9,161 bases of DNA from JAADCS01 sp964473735. Lineage in GTDB: Bacteria; Hydrothermota; Hydrothermia; LBFQ01. The notes below the pieces were generated by a model that worked only from the letters and a program-made list of their open reading frames with translations, made no database searches and was not told where the DNA came from. Shown here piece after piece: positions 1-5,686 of the stretch. Positions within the stretch are counted from its first letter, which is position 1; the number at the start of each line of letters is the position of its first letter. The position numbers and the translations under genes were made by a program. The stretch covers positions 1 to 9,161 of the forward strand of contig CAYYQD010000066.1 of NCBI GenBank assembly GCA_964473735.1, written 5' to 3'.

Positions 1-13
1 TAAATACGAGCAT
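1..13 (-). CDS. 5' end of a gene running off the left edge (partial)
   Basis: Only four complete codons are visible, an ATG at 13-11 followed by codons for Leu, Val and Phe, so no function can be given. The reason for calling it is upstream: on the minus strand a perfect TATAAT (20-25) ends 6 nt before this ATG. That is the arrangement found in front of the other first-in-unit genes of this window. It lies 34 bp downstream of the stop of the 48-611 gene on the same strand. The call is an inference from the promoter pattern. Confidence 0.4.
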
Positions 14-19
14 CACCGT

Positions 20-25
20 ATTATA
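20..25 (-). promoter_or_regulatory. -10 hexamer TATAAT for the left-edge gene
   Basis: A perfect TATAAT on the minus strand ends 6 nt before the ATG at 13. No convincing -35 hexamer is visible at 16-18 bp. The position would place the transcription start at or next to the start codon. Confidence 0.5.
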
Positions 26-47
26 GGGTAGCCCGGAGAATCCCCGG

Positions 48-611
48 TCATACCTTTAACCCTCTTAGGACGTCTATAGCCTCCGTAAGCCCCTCCTCCT
101 CGCTCTGGCTTAGAAGAAACAGCACCTCGTCCATGGCCGTAAGGACTTTCTCCGGCACCTCCCCCCTCTTAAGGGCGGCGTCTGCGACCGAATACAGAGC
201 GGAGATAAGCCTTTGAGTATCCCTCAACGCCCGGAGTTTAACCGAAAAATGGAGCATGTCCAGTACGTCAAACACCCTATCCCTCAGGGCATCGTATCCT
301 CTAACGTCCTTCTCCTCTCTGAGTCGGGTAAGGAGGTCCATCAAGGAGTTCAGCAGCTCGGCCATAACGGAGAAGAAGGTCTCCCTCTCCGGCTCGGTCT
401 TCCCCAGGCCCATCTGGTTGGATACGACGTCGGCCATGTACTGGAGTACGGGGACGAGCCGGCTATCCGGCACCATACCCATGGCTTCGGCCAGACCCTT
501 CAGCATCTTATCCATGTACCCCTTTCGCCGTTTGTAGGAGTCGTAAGGCTCCATGAAGTAGGAGGTAACCCACGAGTTGACCTCCACCAGCTTCTTCAAG
601 AACTCGTCCAT
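48..611 (-). CDS. Hypothetical all-helical protein, 187 aa
   Basis: I do not recognise this protein. It looks almost wholly alpha-helical, with amphipathic stretches rich in Leu, Met, Glu, Arg and Asp at about residues 2-20, 30-46, 50-66, 75-100, 105-149 and 153-184. It has no signal peptide, no membrane segment, no Cys in the chosen form and no obvious catalytic motif. It is probably cytoplasmic and could be a helical-bundle or partner-binding protein. The frame stays open up to a GTG at 671. I chose the ATG at 611 because TACAAT ends 8 nt before it and because the extra 20 codons (GCA, TCA, CCT, CAA, TGT, ACA, TCT) are unlike the GC-ending codons used in neighbouring genes. It is divergent from csaA. 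Confidence 0.75.
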   Translation of the reverse strand: MDEFLKKLVEVNSWVTSYFMEPYDSYKRRKGYMDKMLKGLAEAMGMVPDSRLVPVLQYMADVVSNQMGLGKTEPERETFFSVMAELLNSLMDLLTRLREEKDVRGYDALRDRVFDVLDMLHFSVKLRALRDTQRLISALYSVADAALKRGEVPEKVLTAMDEVLFLLSQSEEEGLTEAIDVLRGLKV

Positions 612-619
612 AGATGTGT

Positions 620-625
620 ATTGTA
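620..625 (-). promoter_or_regulatory. -10 hexamer TACAAT for the 187-aa gene
   Basis: TACAAT on the minus strand ends 8 nt before the ATG at 611, with no Shine-Dalgarno between. It matches the TANAAT pattern of the other unit-first genes. A competing TATTAT lies farther upstream at 681-686. Confidence 0.45.
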
Positions 626-679
626 TTTCGGAAAGGTGGGCACATTTCGGTTGAGGTGAAACTGCAACCACGCCATCTC

Positions 680-685
680 TATAAT
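680..685 (+). promoter_or_regulatory. -10 hexamer TATAAT for csaA
   Basis: A perfect TATAAT ends 9 nt before the csaA ATG at 695. GTGAAA at 656-661 is a possible weak -35 with an 18-bp spacer. The hexamer overlaps a minus-strand TATTAT (686-681), so this site could fire both ways. Confidence 0.55.
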
Positions 686-694
686 AGGTAGCCT

Positions 695-1009
695 ATGATA
701 AAAGGCGTTGAGATGCGGGTAGGTAGGGTGATAGAGGCGAGGCCTCACCCCAGGGCCCGTAAGCCCGCGTACATCCTGAAGATAGACTTCGGTGAGTACG
801 GAGTTAAGACCTCCTCCGCCCAGATAACGGACCTCTACACCCCGGAGGAGCTGGTCGGGCGTACGGTGGTGTGCGTTACGAACCTGCCACCGAAGAATAT
901 AGCCGGAGTAGTGTCCGAGGTTCTGGTACTCGGCGTCCCCGATGAGAAAGGGAGGGTGGTTCTCCTAAGTCCCGACCACGACGTCCCCCTGGGGGCCGAG
1001 GTCTTTTAA
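695..1009 (+). CDS. csaA: CsaA-like tRNA-binding-domain chaperone
   Basis: A small OB-fold protein of the CsaA family, related to the C-terminal tRNA-binding domain of methionyl-tRNA synthetase and Arc1p/Trbp111. In Bacillus subtilis CsaA is a dimeric, export-related chaperone-like protein. Family hallmarks run the full length: MRVGRVIEA (7-15), ARKPAYILKIDFG (21-33), KTSSAQITDLYTPEEL (38-53), NLPPKNIAG (63-71), SEVLVLGV (74-81) and LLSPDHDVPLG (90-100). At 104 residues it is a few residues shorter than usual at the N-terminus but complete. The ATG at 695 is chosen because TATAAT ends 9 nt before it; the in-frame ATG at 713 would remove six residues before the conserved RVG. The last 45 bp overlap the 3' end of gmhA on the other strand, and this conserved C-terminus makes that overlap credible. 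Confidence 0.93.
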   Translation: MIKGVEMRVGRVIEARPHPRARKPAYILKIDFGEYGVKTSSAQITDLYTPEELVGRTVVCVTNLPPKNIAGVVSEVLVLGVPDEKGRVVLLSPDHDVPLGAEVF

Positions 1010-1552
1010 TAGTAGCCCCTCCACGCTCTCCGCTATCACGTGCAGAAGAAGACGGTGTATCTCCTGAATTCGCTGGGTGCTTCTGGAGGGGACGTTCAGC
1101 ACAACGTCCCCACGTACGTCCCCACCCTCACCGGTCAGGTATATCACCCGCAAACCCTTCCTGAGGGCCACATCAACCGCCCTATTCACGTTTTCGGACC
1201 TACCCGACGTAGAGATGGCCACCAGAACGTCCCCTTCCTCACCTAAGGCCTCCACCTGACGGGAGAATACCTCGGAGTATCCGTAGTCGTTGGAGATCGC
1301 CGTAAGGACGGCCGTATCCGACGTAAGGGCTATAACGGGAAGCGGAGCCCTATCGCCCTTAAGCCTGCCCACCAGCTCCGCCGCAAAGTGCTGGGAGTCC
1401 GTCGCGCTTCCTCCGTTTCCACATACGAGCACCTTGTGTCCCCCCCTTAGAGCCTCCGCTAAGATCCTTGAGGCCCTGATGACCTCCCCTTCAAGGCTCT
1501 CCAGACGTCCGAGGACCTCCCTAAGATCCCTCAAGGCTTCCCTAAAGCCCAA
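965..1552 (-). CDS. gmhA: Phosphoheptose isomerase (SIS domain)
   Basis: Probable sedoheptulose-7-phosphate isomerase, the first step of ADP-heptose synthesis for LPS core or S-layer glycans; cytoplasmic, normally a tetramer. The 195 aa form a single SIS domain close to the E. coli length (192). Visible motifs are VCGNGGSATDSQHFAAEL (43-60) with likely zinc ligands His55 and Glu59, the sugar-phosphate loop ISTSGRSENV (113-122), and RIQEIHRLLLH (161-171) with Gln163 and His171 matching the remaining zinc ligands. DiaA-type SIS proteins are the main alternative. It starts with TTG, 4 nt after a strong GGAGGGG, and follows yjbQ by 1 bp, so the two are co-transcribed. Its last 15 codons lie antisense to the end of csaA. 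Confidence 0.88.
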   Translation of the reverse strand: MGFREALRDLREVLGRLESLEGEVIRASRILAEALRGGHKVLVCGNGGSATDSQHFAAELVGRLKGDRAPLPVIALTSDTAVLTAISNDYGYSEVFSRQVEALGEEGDVLVAISTSGRSENVNRAVDVALRKGLRVIYLTGEGGDVRGDVVLNVPSRSTQRIQEIHRLLLHVIAESVEGLLLKDLGPQGDVVVGT

Positions 1553-1553
1553 C

Positions 1554-1952
1554 TTACCCCTCCACCACCTTCACGTAGAGCTTCCGGTTGCGGGGCCCAT
1601 CAAACTCGCAGAAGAATATCCCCTGCCACGTACCCAGGACGATGTCCCCGTTCTCAACGATGAGGGTGAGGGATGGCCCTACCAGTACGCTCTTTATGTG
1701 GGAATCGGCGTTCCCCTCAAGGTGTCTGTAAGGTTTGGTGTGGGGAACCATCTCGGACAGGTGTTCGGATATGTCAAGGCGCACGGAGGGGTCGGCGTTC
1801 TCGTTTACGGTGAGGGCCGCCGTGGTGTGAGGGCAGTACAGGACGCATATACCGGACTTAACGTTGCTCTCCCTCACTACCCTCCTGACCTCGTCGGTTA
1901 TGTCTATGAGCTCGTTTCTTTTGTTCGTACGGATGTTAAGTACCTTCAACAT
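1554..1952 (-). CDS. yjbQ: YjbQ/UPF0047 family protein
   Basis: Member of the UPF0047 family, named secondary thiamine-phosphate synthase because E. coli YjbQ can weakly replace ThiE; the true physiological role is unsettled. The 132 aa match the family's usual size. All signature blocks are present: YCPHTTAALTVNENADPSV (39-57) with His42, YRHLEGNADSHIKS (75-88) with His77 and His85, and LGTWQGIFFCEFDGPRNRK (106-124) with Trp109 and Glu116. It probably forms a trimer like solved homologues. The ATG at 1952 has no Shine-Dalgarno, but TAGAAT ends 7 nt before it. It is first in a two-gene unit with gmhA, 1 bp apart, and divergent from the lipoprotein gene at 2015. Nothing in the sequence links it functionally to gmhA. 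Confidence 0.93.
   Translation of the reverse strand: MLKVLNIRTNKRNELIDITDEVRRVVRESNVKSGICVLYCPHTTAALTVNENADPSVRLDISEHLSEMVPHTKPYRHLEGNADSHIKSVLVGPSLTLIVENGDIVLGTWQGIFFCEFDGPRNRKLYVKVVEG
1557..1563 (-). promoter_or_regulatory. Shine-Dalgarno GGAGGGG of gmhA, deciding a TTG start
   Basis: GGAGGGG sits 4 nt before the TTG at 1552. It lies within the last codons of yjbQ, just before its TAA stop, and supports the TTG as the true gmhA start. The operon-internal position contrasts with the SD-less unit-first genes. Confidence 0.8.
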
Positions 1953-1959
1953 AGACGTA

Positions 1960-1965
1960 ATTCTA
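1960..1965 (-). promoter_or_regulatory. -10 hexamer TAGAAT for yjbQ-gmhA
   Basis: TAGAAT on the minus strand ends 7 nt before the yjbQ ATG at 1952. No Shine-Dalgarno and no clear -35 hexamer are seen. It shares the 62-bp divergent gap with the promoter of the lipoprotein gene. Confidence 0.5.
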
Positions 1966-2002
1966 CCGACGACCTGCTTCCCACGGGCACGTCCTACGGT
2001 AG

Positions 2003-2008
2003 TAAAAT
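2003..2008 (+). promoter_or_regulatory. -10 hexamer TAAAAT for the lipoprotein gene
   Basis: TAAAAT ends 6 nt before the GTG at 2015. No Shine-Dalgarno lies between. No clear -35 hexamer is present. Confidence 0.5.
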
Positions 2009-2014
2009 ATCCGT

Positions 2015-2863
2015 GTGAGGCGTTTTCTACTGCTACTTCCCGGAACCCTCCTGTTCGGGGGATGTTTTTTCGGCACTTTTCAGACCGCCCAACCCCTTAA
2101 ACCCGGAGAGATAGACGCCGGACTGTACGCCAACGTCCCCGCCCACGTACTCCCGGAGTCAAAAAACGCAGCGATATACGGTAAGTACGGCGTCTTTCCG
2201 ACCTTCGGCGGGTTCTTTGGTATAGGGGCGATGAAGAACCTATCCGTGGGACTGACGGCTAACTTCTTAGGTCTGGCTCCCTACGCCAAATGGACCTTCT
2301 ACAAACACCCCCGGTACGAGTTCTACTCTTCCATAGTACCCAAGCTTTACGTGGATGTCTTCAGTACTTCCCTCATAACACCGGAGATAGACCTCCTGAT
2401 GGGGGCACGCGCCAACAGGTACTTCTCGTGGTACCTATCCTACCAGCTCCTGTACTCCATAACCGGCTATAAGTACGACCCCAACTTCACGCTGGACACC
2501 GTAAAGATACCGGGTGCGGTGCGTAGGTTCCCTTACCTCCACCAGTACATCGCCTTCGGAATAGACCTTAGCGGGCACTTCAAGGGTAAAACGGGGACGA
2601 TACCCTACGGCCTCCGTCTGGAGTTCGGTGGATCCTACTTCTACTACGACGGCAAGTATTATCCCTTCCTCAACTTCGGCATAGCCCTGACGGGGGGGAC
2701 GGCTCTGGGGTGTCTTAGCCTCGTCGCCAGAAACCCCCAGTGCTGCATGTACGGTACGCTGGTAGGGTACCAGCTGATGATGAAGGCATACACCACCCCC
2801 GAGGAGGATAAGAGCAAGGAGGAGGATAAGGAGGTCGGTACGGGGAAGAAGAAGGGTAAATGA
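2015..2863 (+). CDS. Probable outer-membrane beta-strand-rich lipoprotein, 282 aa
   Basis: I cannot assign a named family. The N-terminus is a short export leader: two Arg, then a Leu-rich core (residues 4-14) ending in FGGC with Cys17, a slightly atypical lipobox (Phe instead of Leu at -3). The next segment, GTFQTAQPLKPGEIDAGLY (20-38), resembles openings I associate with outer-membrane proteins of deep-branching bacteria. The body is rich in Gly, Tyr and Phe with short alternating strands, for example 101-116, 136-152 and 197-228, as expected of a beta-barrel. The tail (263-282) is highly charged Glu/Asp/Lys and looks disordered. Cys233, Cys243 and Cys244 are also present. It starts with GTG, 6 nt after TAAAAT. 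Its TGA abuts the folE stop on the other strand with no gap. Confidence 0.8.
   Translation: MRRFLLLLPGTLLFGGCFFGTFQTAQPLKPGEIDAGLYANVPAHVLPESKNAAIYGKYGVFPTFGGFFGIGAMKNLSVGLTANFLGLAPYAKWTFYKHPRYEFYSSIVPKLYVDVFSTSLITPEIDLLMGARANRYFSWYLSYQLLYSITGYKYDPNFTLDTVKIPGAVRRFPYLHQYIAFGIDLSGHFKGKTGTIPYGLRLEFGGSYFYYDGKYYPFLNFGIALTGGTALGCLSLVARNPQCCMYGTLVGYQLMMKAYTTPEEDKSKEEDKEVGTGKKKGK
2801..2830 (+). repeat. Short in-frame direct repeat in the charged tail
   Basis: The 12-bp unit GAGGAGGATAAG occurs at 2801-2812 and again at 2819-2830, an 18-bp period. It encodes EEDK twice in the charged C-terminal tail of the lipoprotein. It is probably a low-complexity coding duplication. Confidence 0.75.
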
Positions 2864-3430
2864 TTAAACCGTCCTCTTACCGATTATCTGGAGGAACTCG
2901 TTCCTTGTCCGTATGTCCTTCCGGAAGACGCCCAACATGGCGCTGGTTACCATCCTGTTTCTTGGTTTCTTTACCCCCCTCATGACGGAGCACAGGTGTG
3001 TGGCCTCAACGACCACGGCCACCCCTAAGGGGTTCAGGAGCCTCTGGAGGGTTTCGGCTATCTGAACCGTCATCTTCTCCTGTATCTGCAGGCGTCTGGC
3101 GTACATATCCACGATGCGGGGGATCTTGGAGAGTCCTATCACCCTGTCTCTGGGTATGTAGGCCACGTGGGCTACCCCGAAGAAGGGGAGCATGTGGTGT
3201 TCGCACATGGAGTAGAAGTCTATATCCTTTACTACCACCATCTCATCGTACTTCTGGTGGAATATGGCACCGTTCAGAATCTCCTCCGGGTCCTGCCTGT
3301 ACCCGGCGAATATCTCCTCGTACATACGGGCTATGCGCTCCGGCGTACCCCTTAGACCTTCCCTATCCGGGTCCTCCCCTATCTCCTTGAGGAGCTCCCT
3401 TATAAGGTGTGCTATACGCTCCCTGTTCAA
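2864..3430 (-). CDS. folE: GTP cyclohydrolase I (type IA)
   Basis: Converts GTP to 7,8-dihydroneopterin triphosphate, the first step to folate, tetrahydropterins and queuosine; a cytoplasmic homodecamer. At 188 aa it has the bacterial FolE core. Zinc ligands Cys76 and His79 lie in SMCEHHMLPFFG (74-85) and the third, Cys147, in THLCSVMRGV (144-153). His78 and His145 match the catalytic histidines of E. coli FolE (112 and 179). GLSKIPRIVDMYARRLQIQE (99-118) is the conserved core helix region. The start is TTG, 5 nt after a near-perfect AAGGAGGT, which lies inside the last codons of rlmB. It follows rlmB by 3 bp and must be co-transcribed. Its TAA directly abuts the stop of the convergent lipoprotein gene. 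Confidence 0.97.
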   Translation of the reverse strand: MNRERIAHLIRELLKEIGEDPDREGLRGTPERIARMYEEIFAGYRQDPEEILNGAIFHQKYDEMVVVKDIDFYSMCEHHMLPFFGVAHVAYIPRDRVIGLSKIPRIVDMYARRLQIQEKMTVQIAETLQRLLNPLGVAVVVEATHLCSVMRGVKKPRNRMVTSAMLGVFRKDIRTRNEFLQIIGKRTV

Positions 3431-3433
3431 GTC

Positions 3434-4141
3434 TCACCTCCTTCCTGCGAACAGTCTTATCCAGAACATGCCGATACCTCCGGCGACGGACGCGTTCAGG
3501 GACTGCACCCTGCCAGACATGGGTATCCTGACGAGGTAATTCACACTCCGCTTAACCAGGTCGGATAACCCTTTCCCCTCGCTGCCCACGACCAGGGCTA
3601 TCGGGGTGGGTAGTTTGACGGAGGTTATGTCCTTTCCCTCCACGTGCAGTCCCACGGCTACCCCTCCCATCTTTCTGTACTCGTTTATAAACTTGGCGGC
3701 GTTGTATATGCTCACGGGTATGTGGAATATCGCCCCCGCAGAGGTCTTCACGACGGCGGGGGTTATGGGGGCGGTCCTCCGGGGTGGCACTATCACTCCG
3801 GCGAACCCGAAGGCTTCGGCGCTCCTTATGAGGGCACCCAAGTTGCGTACGTCCTGGACCCTATCCACGACCAGGACCGGCCTATCGGTCTTAAGGGATA
3901 CGTTGATTATCCTCTTCCTATCGTAGGTCTTAAACTCACCTATATCTGCGGCAACCCCCTGGTGATCCCTTACGCTCGTAAGTCTGTTCAGCTCCTTAGA
4001 TGTGACCAGTACGGTCCTGTGGCCGGCCATGAGCTCTAAGAGGTCGTCTTCCGGGCGTATCCCCTTCTGGAGGTATATCACCTTAGGTCTTCCACCGGCC
4101 CGCAGGTACTCGTACACGGGCCTCCTTCCGTATATCACCAT
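3434..4141 (-). CDS. rlmB: SpoU/TrmH-family 2'-O-ribose methyltransferase, RlmB-like
   Basis: A SPOUT-class RNA methyltransferase using SAM, most likely modifying G2251 of 23S rRNA as RlmB does in E. coli. Residues 1-75 form the small substrate-binding domain, starting with YGRRPVYEYL (4-13) typical of RlmB. The knotted catalytic domain carries motif 1, VVDRVQDVRNLGALIRSAEA (91-110), with Asn100 and catalytic-type Arg106; motif 2, VVGSEGKGL (184-192); and motif 3, IPMSGRVQSLNASVA (206-220). The 235 aa are close to the usual 240-250. RNA specificity cannot be fixed from sequence; other TrmH-family paralogues are the alternative. The ATG at 4141 has TAGAAT 8 nt upstream and no Shine-Dalgarno. 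The final AGG AGG TGA codons also serve as the Shine-Dalgarno of folE. Confidence 0.9.
   Translation of the reverse strand: MVIYGRRPVYEYLRAGGRPKVIYLQKGIRPEDDLLELMAGHRTVLVTSKELNRLTSVRDHQGVAADIGEFKTYDRKRIINVSLKTDRPVLVVDRVQDVRNLGALIRSAEAFGFAGVIVPPRRTAPITPAVVKTSAGAIFHIPVSIYNAAKFINEYRKMGGVAVGLHVEGKDITSVKLPTPIALVVGSEGKGLSDLVKRSVNYLVRIPMSGRVQSLNASVAGGIGMFWIRLFAGRR
3436..3443 (-). promoter_or_regulatory. Shine-Dalgarno AAGGAGGT of folE, deciding a TTG start
   Basis: AAGGAGGT ends 5 nt before the TTG at 3430 and overlaps the last two Arg codons and part of the stop codon of rlmB. It fixes the TTG as the folE start and implies coupled translation. Confidence 0.85.
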
Positions 4142-4149
4142 GAGTGGCT

Positions 4150-4155
4150 ATTCTA
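4150..4155 (-). promoter_or_regulatory. -10 hexamer TAGAAT for rlmB-folE
   Basis: TAGAAT on the minus strand ends 8 nt before the rlmB ATG at 4141. It lies in the 78-bp gap after fumC. No Shine-Dalgarno and no clear -35 are present. Confidence 0.5.
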
Positions 4156-4219
4156 CGAGGGTTTTACGGTTCGGGTACCTCCGTGGGAAGGGGAACGCCG
4201 CCTCCGTACGTCCCTGTGG

Positions 4220-5620
4220 CTACTTAACCCTCCCCGGCCTGGTCATCTTTATGGGGTCTATTATCTTCTCGGCCTCCTCCGGTGTCAGGTAGCCCAGCTC
4301 CACCACCACCTCCTTAACGGTCTTCCCCTCGGCCAGAGCCTTCTTCACCACCTCGGCCGCCCTGTCGTACCCGATTATTGGGTTGAGTACGGTGGCGAGG
4401 ATGGGGTTACGGCCCACCAAGTTCTCTATCCTCTCCCTATTCACCTCAAATCCGGCTATGGCCTTGTCTGCCAAGACTCTGGAGGCGTTCGCTAAGATCT
4501 CTATGGACTGCAGGATGTTGTGGGCCATTACGGGAAGCATGACGTTGAGCTGGAAGTCCCCCAAAGCGCCGCCCCAGGTGATGGCGACGTCGTTCCCGAA
4601 GACCTGGGCGGCCACCATACGTACGGCCTCCGCTATCACCGGATTGACCTTCCCGGGCATTATGGAGGATCCGGGCTGGAGGGCGGGCAGCTTTATCTCG
4701 GATAGACCGGCTATGGGGCCGCTGTTCATCCAGCGCAGGTCGTTGGCTATCTTCATAAGGGAGGCGGCCACGGTCTTGAGGGCACCGGAGAGTTCCACTA
4801 TGGCGTCCTGTGCGGACTGGGCCTCAAAGTGGTTTCGGGCCTCAACGAAGGGGTGACCGGTCAAACGGGAGAGCTCCTCCGCCATCCTCCTTCCGAACTC
4901 CGGATGGGTGTTTATTCCCGTACCTACGGCCGTCCCCCCTATGGCCAGCTCGGATACCCTCTTAAGGGCGTCCCTGACGCGCTCTATGCCCAGCTCTATC
5001 TGACGGGCCCAGCCGGACATCTCCTGGGCGATGGTCAGGGGCATGGCGTCCATGAGGTGCGTACGTCCCGTCTTCACTAAGTCCTCGTACTGCTCCGCCT
5101 TTTCCACGATGACACCGTGCAGGTGCTCAAGGGCCGGTATTAGCCTCTCGGCGGCCTCCATGTAGGCGGAGACGTGCATGGCCGTCGGTATCACGTCGTT
5201 GGAGGACTGGCCCATATTAACGTGGTCGTTGGGGTGGATAGGGTGTTTGGTGTGCTTCTCACCCGTGAGCATCTCGTTGGCCCTCGTGGCTATGACCTCG
5301 TTGGCGTTCATGTTGGTGGAGGTACCGGATCCGGTCTGGAAGATGTCCAGGGGGAACTGGTCGTCCAGCTTGCCGTCTATCACCTCCCGGGCGGCCTTCA
5401 TTATAACCTCGGCCTTCTCGTCGTCAAGGTACCCGAGGTCACGATTCACCTTGGCCGCGGCGTACTTTATCAGACCTAAGGCCTTTATAAAGGGACGGGA
5501 AAATCTTATTCCACTGATGGGAAAGTTCTCTATGGCCCGTTGGGTCTGGGCGCCCCAGTAGGCGTCCTTCGGGACCTTTACTTCTCCTAAGGAGTCCTTC
5601 TCTATGCGGTACTCTGCCAT
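4220..5620 (-). CDS. fumC: Class II fumarate hydratase
   Basis: Interconverts fumarate and malate in the TCA cycle; iron-free cytoplasmic homotetramer of the aspartase/fumarase superfamily. The 466 aa match E. coli FumC (467). Visible landmarks: QTGSGTSTNMNANEV (95-109), HPNDHVNMGQSSNDVIPTA (129-147), GRTHLMDAMPLT (185-196) with His188, GGTAVGTGINTHPEF (228-242), and the superfamily signature GSSIMPGKVNP (317-327) with Ser318 and Lys324. His188 and Ser318 fall at the same numbers as in E. coli. GRTH rather than the GRTQ of aspartase, plus the INTHPEF block, favours fumarase. The frame is open to 5665, but the family begins at MAEYRIE, and TAAAAT ends 8 nt before the ATG at 5620. There is no Shine-Dalgarno. 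It lies alone, 78 bp upstream of rlmB. Confidence 0.96.
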   Translation of the reverse strand: MAEYRIEKDSLGEVKVPKDAYWGAQTQRAIENFPISGIRFSRPFIKALGLIKYAAAKVNRDLGYLDDEKAEVIMKAAREVIDGKLDDQFPLDIFQTGSGTSTNMNANEVIATRANEMLTGEKHTKHPIHPNDHVNMGQSSNDVIPTAMHVSAYMEAAERLIPALEHLHGVIVEKAEQYEDLVKTGRTHLMDAMPLTIAQEMSGWARQIELGIERVRDALKRVSELAIGGTAVGTGINTHPEFGRRMAEELSRLTGHPFVEARNHFEAQSAQDAIVELSGALKTVAASLMKIANDLRWMNSGPIAGLSEIKLPALQPGSSIMPGKVNPVIAEAVRMVAAQVFGNDVAITWGGALGDFQLNVMLPVMAHNILQSIEILANASRVLADKAIAGFEVNRERIENLVGRNPILATVLNPIIGYDRAAEVVKKALAEGKTVKEVVVELGYLTPEEAEKIIDPIKMTRPGRVK

Positions 5621-5628
5621 GAGGTGAG

Positions 5629-5634
5629 ATTTTA
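5629..5634 (-). promoter_or_regulatory. -10 hexamer TAAAAT for fumC
   Basis: TAAAAT on the minus strand ends 8 nt before the fumC ATG at 5620, in a 66-bp gap after the DUF354 gene. No Shine-Dalgarno is present. It supports the shorter start over the open 15-codon extension to 5665. Confidence 0.5.
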
Positions 5635-5686
5635 CCGTCGTATCTGGACCCCCTTCTCCACGCAAATGGGAACGATCATCGCCCTT

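Noticed and set aside
32..47. Possible terminator hairpin (CCGG/CCGG) after the 187-aa gene
   Set aside because: Only a 4-bp stem and no T-run; not enough for an intrinsic terminator.
612..671. 20-codon N-terminal extension of the 187-aa protein to a GTG at 671
   Set aside because: Its codons are unlike those of neighbouring genes and a TANAAT sits within it at the right distance from the ATG at 611. Kept as an alternative only.
4142..4219. Short direct repeats (ACGGAGG twice, TAGCCAC twice) between fumC and rlmB
   Set aside because: Seven-base repeats without regular spacing or symmetry are easily chance; no operator could be argued.
4220..5620. Aspartase instead of fumarase
   Set aside because: GRTH, INTHPEF and the overall N-terminal half match class II fumarase; aspartases carry GRTQ and different flanking residues.
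5621..5665. N-terminal extension of fumC (15 codons)
   Set aside because: Fumarases begin near MAEYRIE; the extension covers the TAAAAT hexamer and has no family match.
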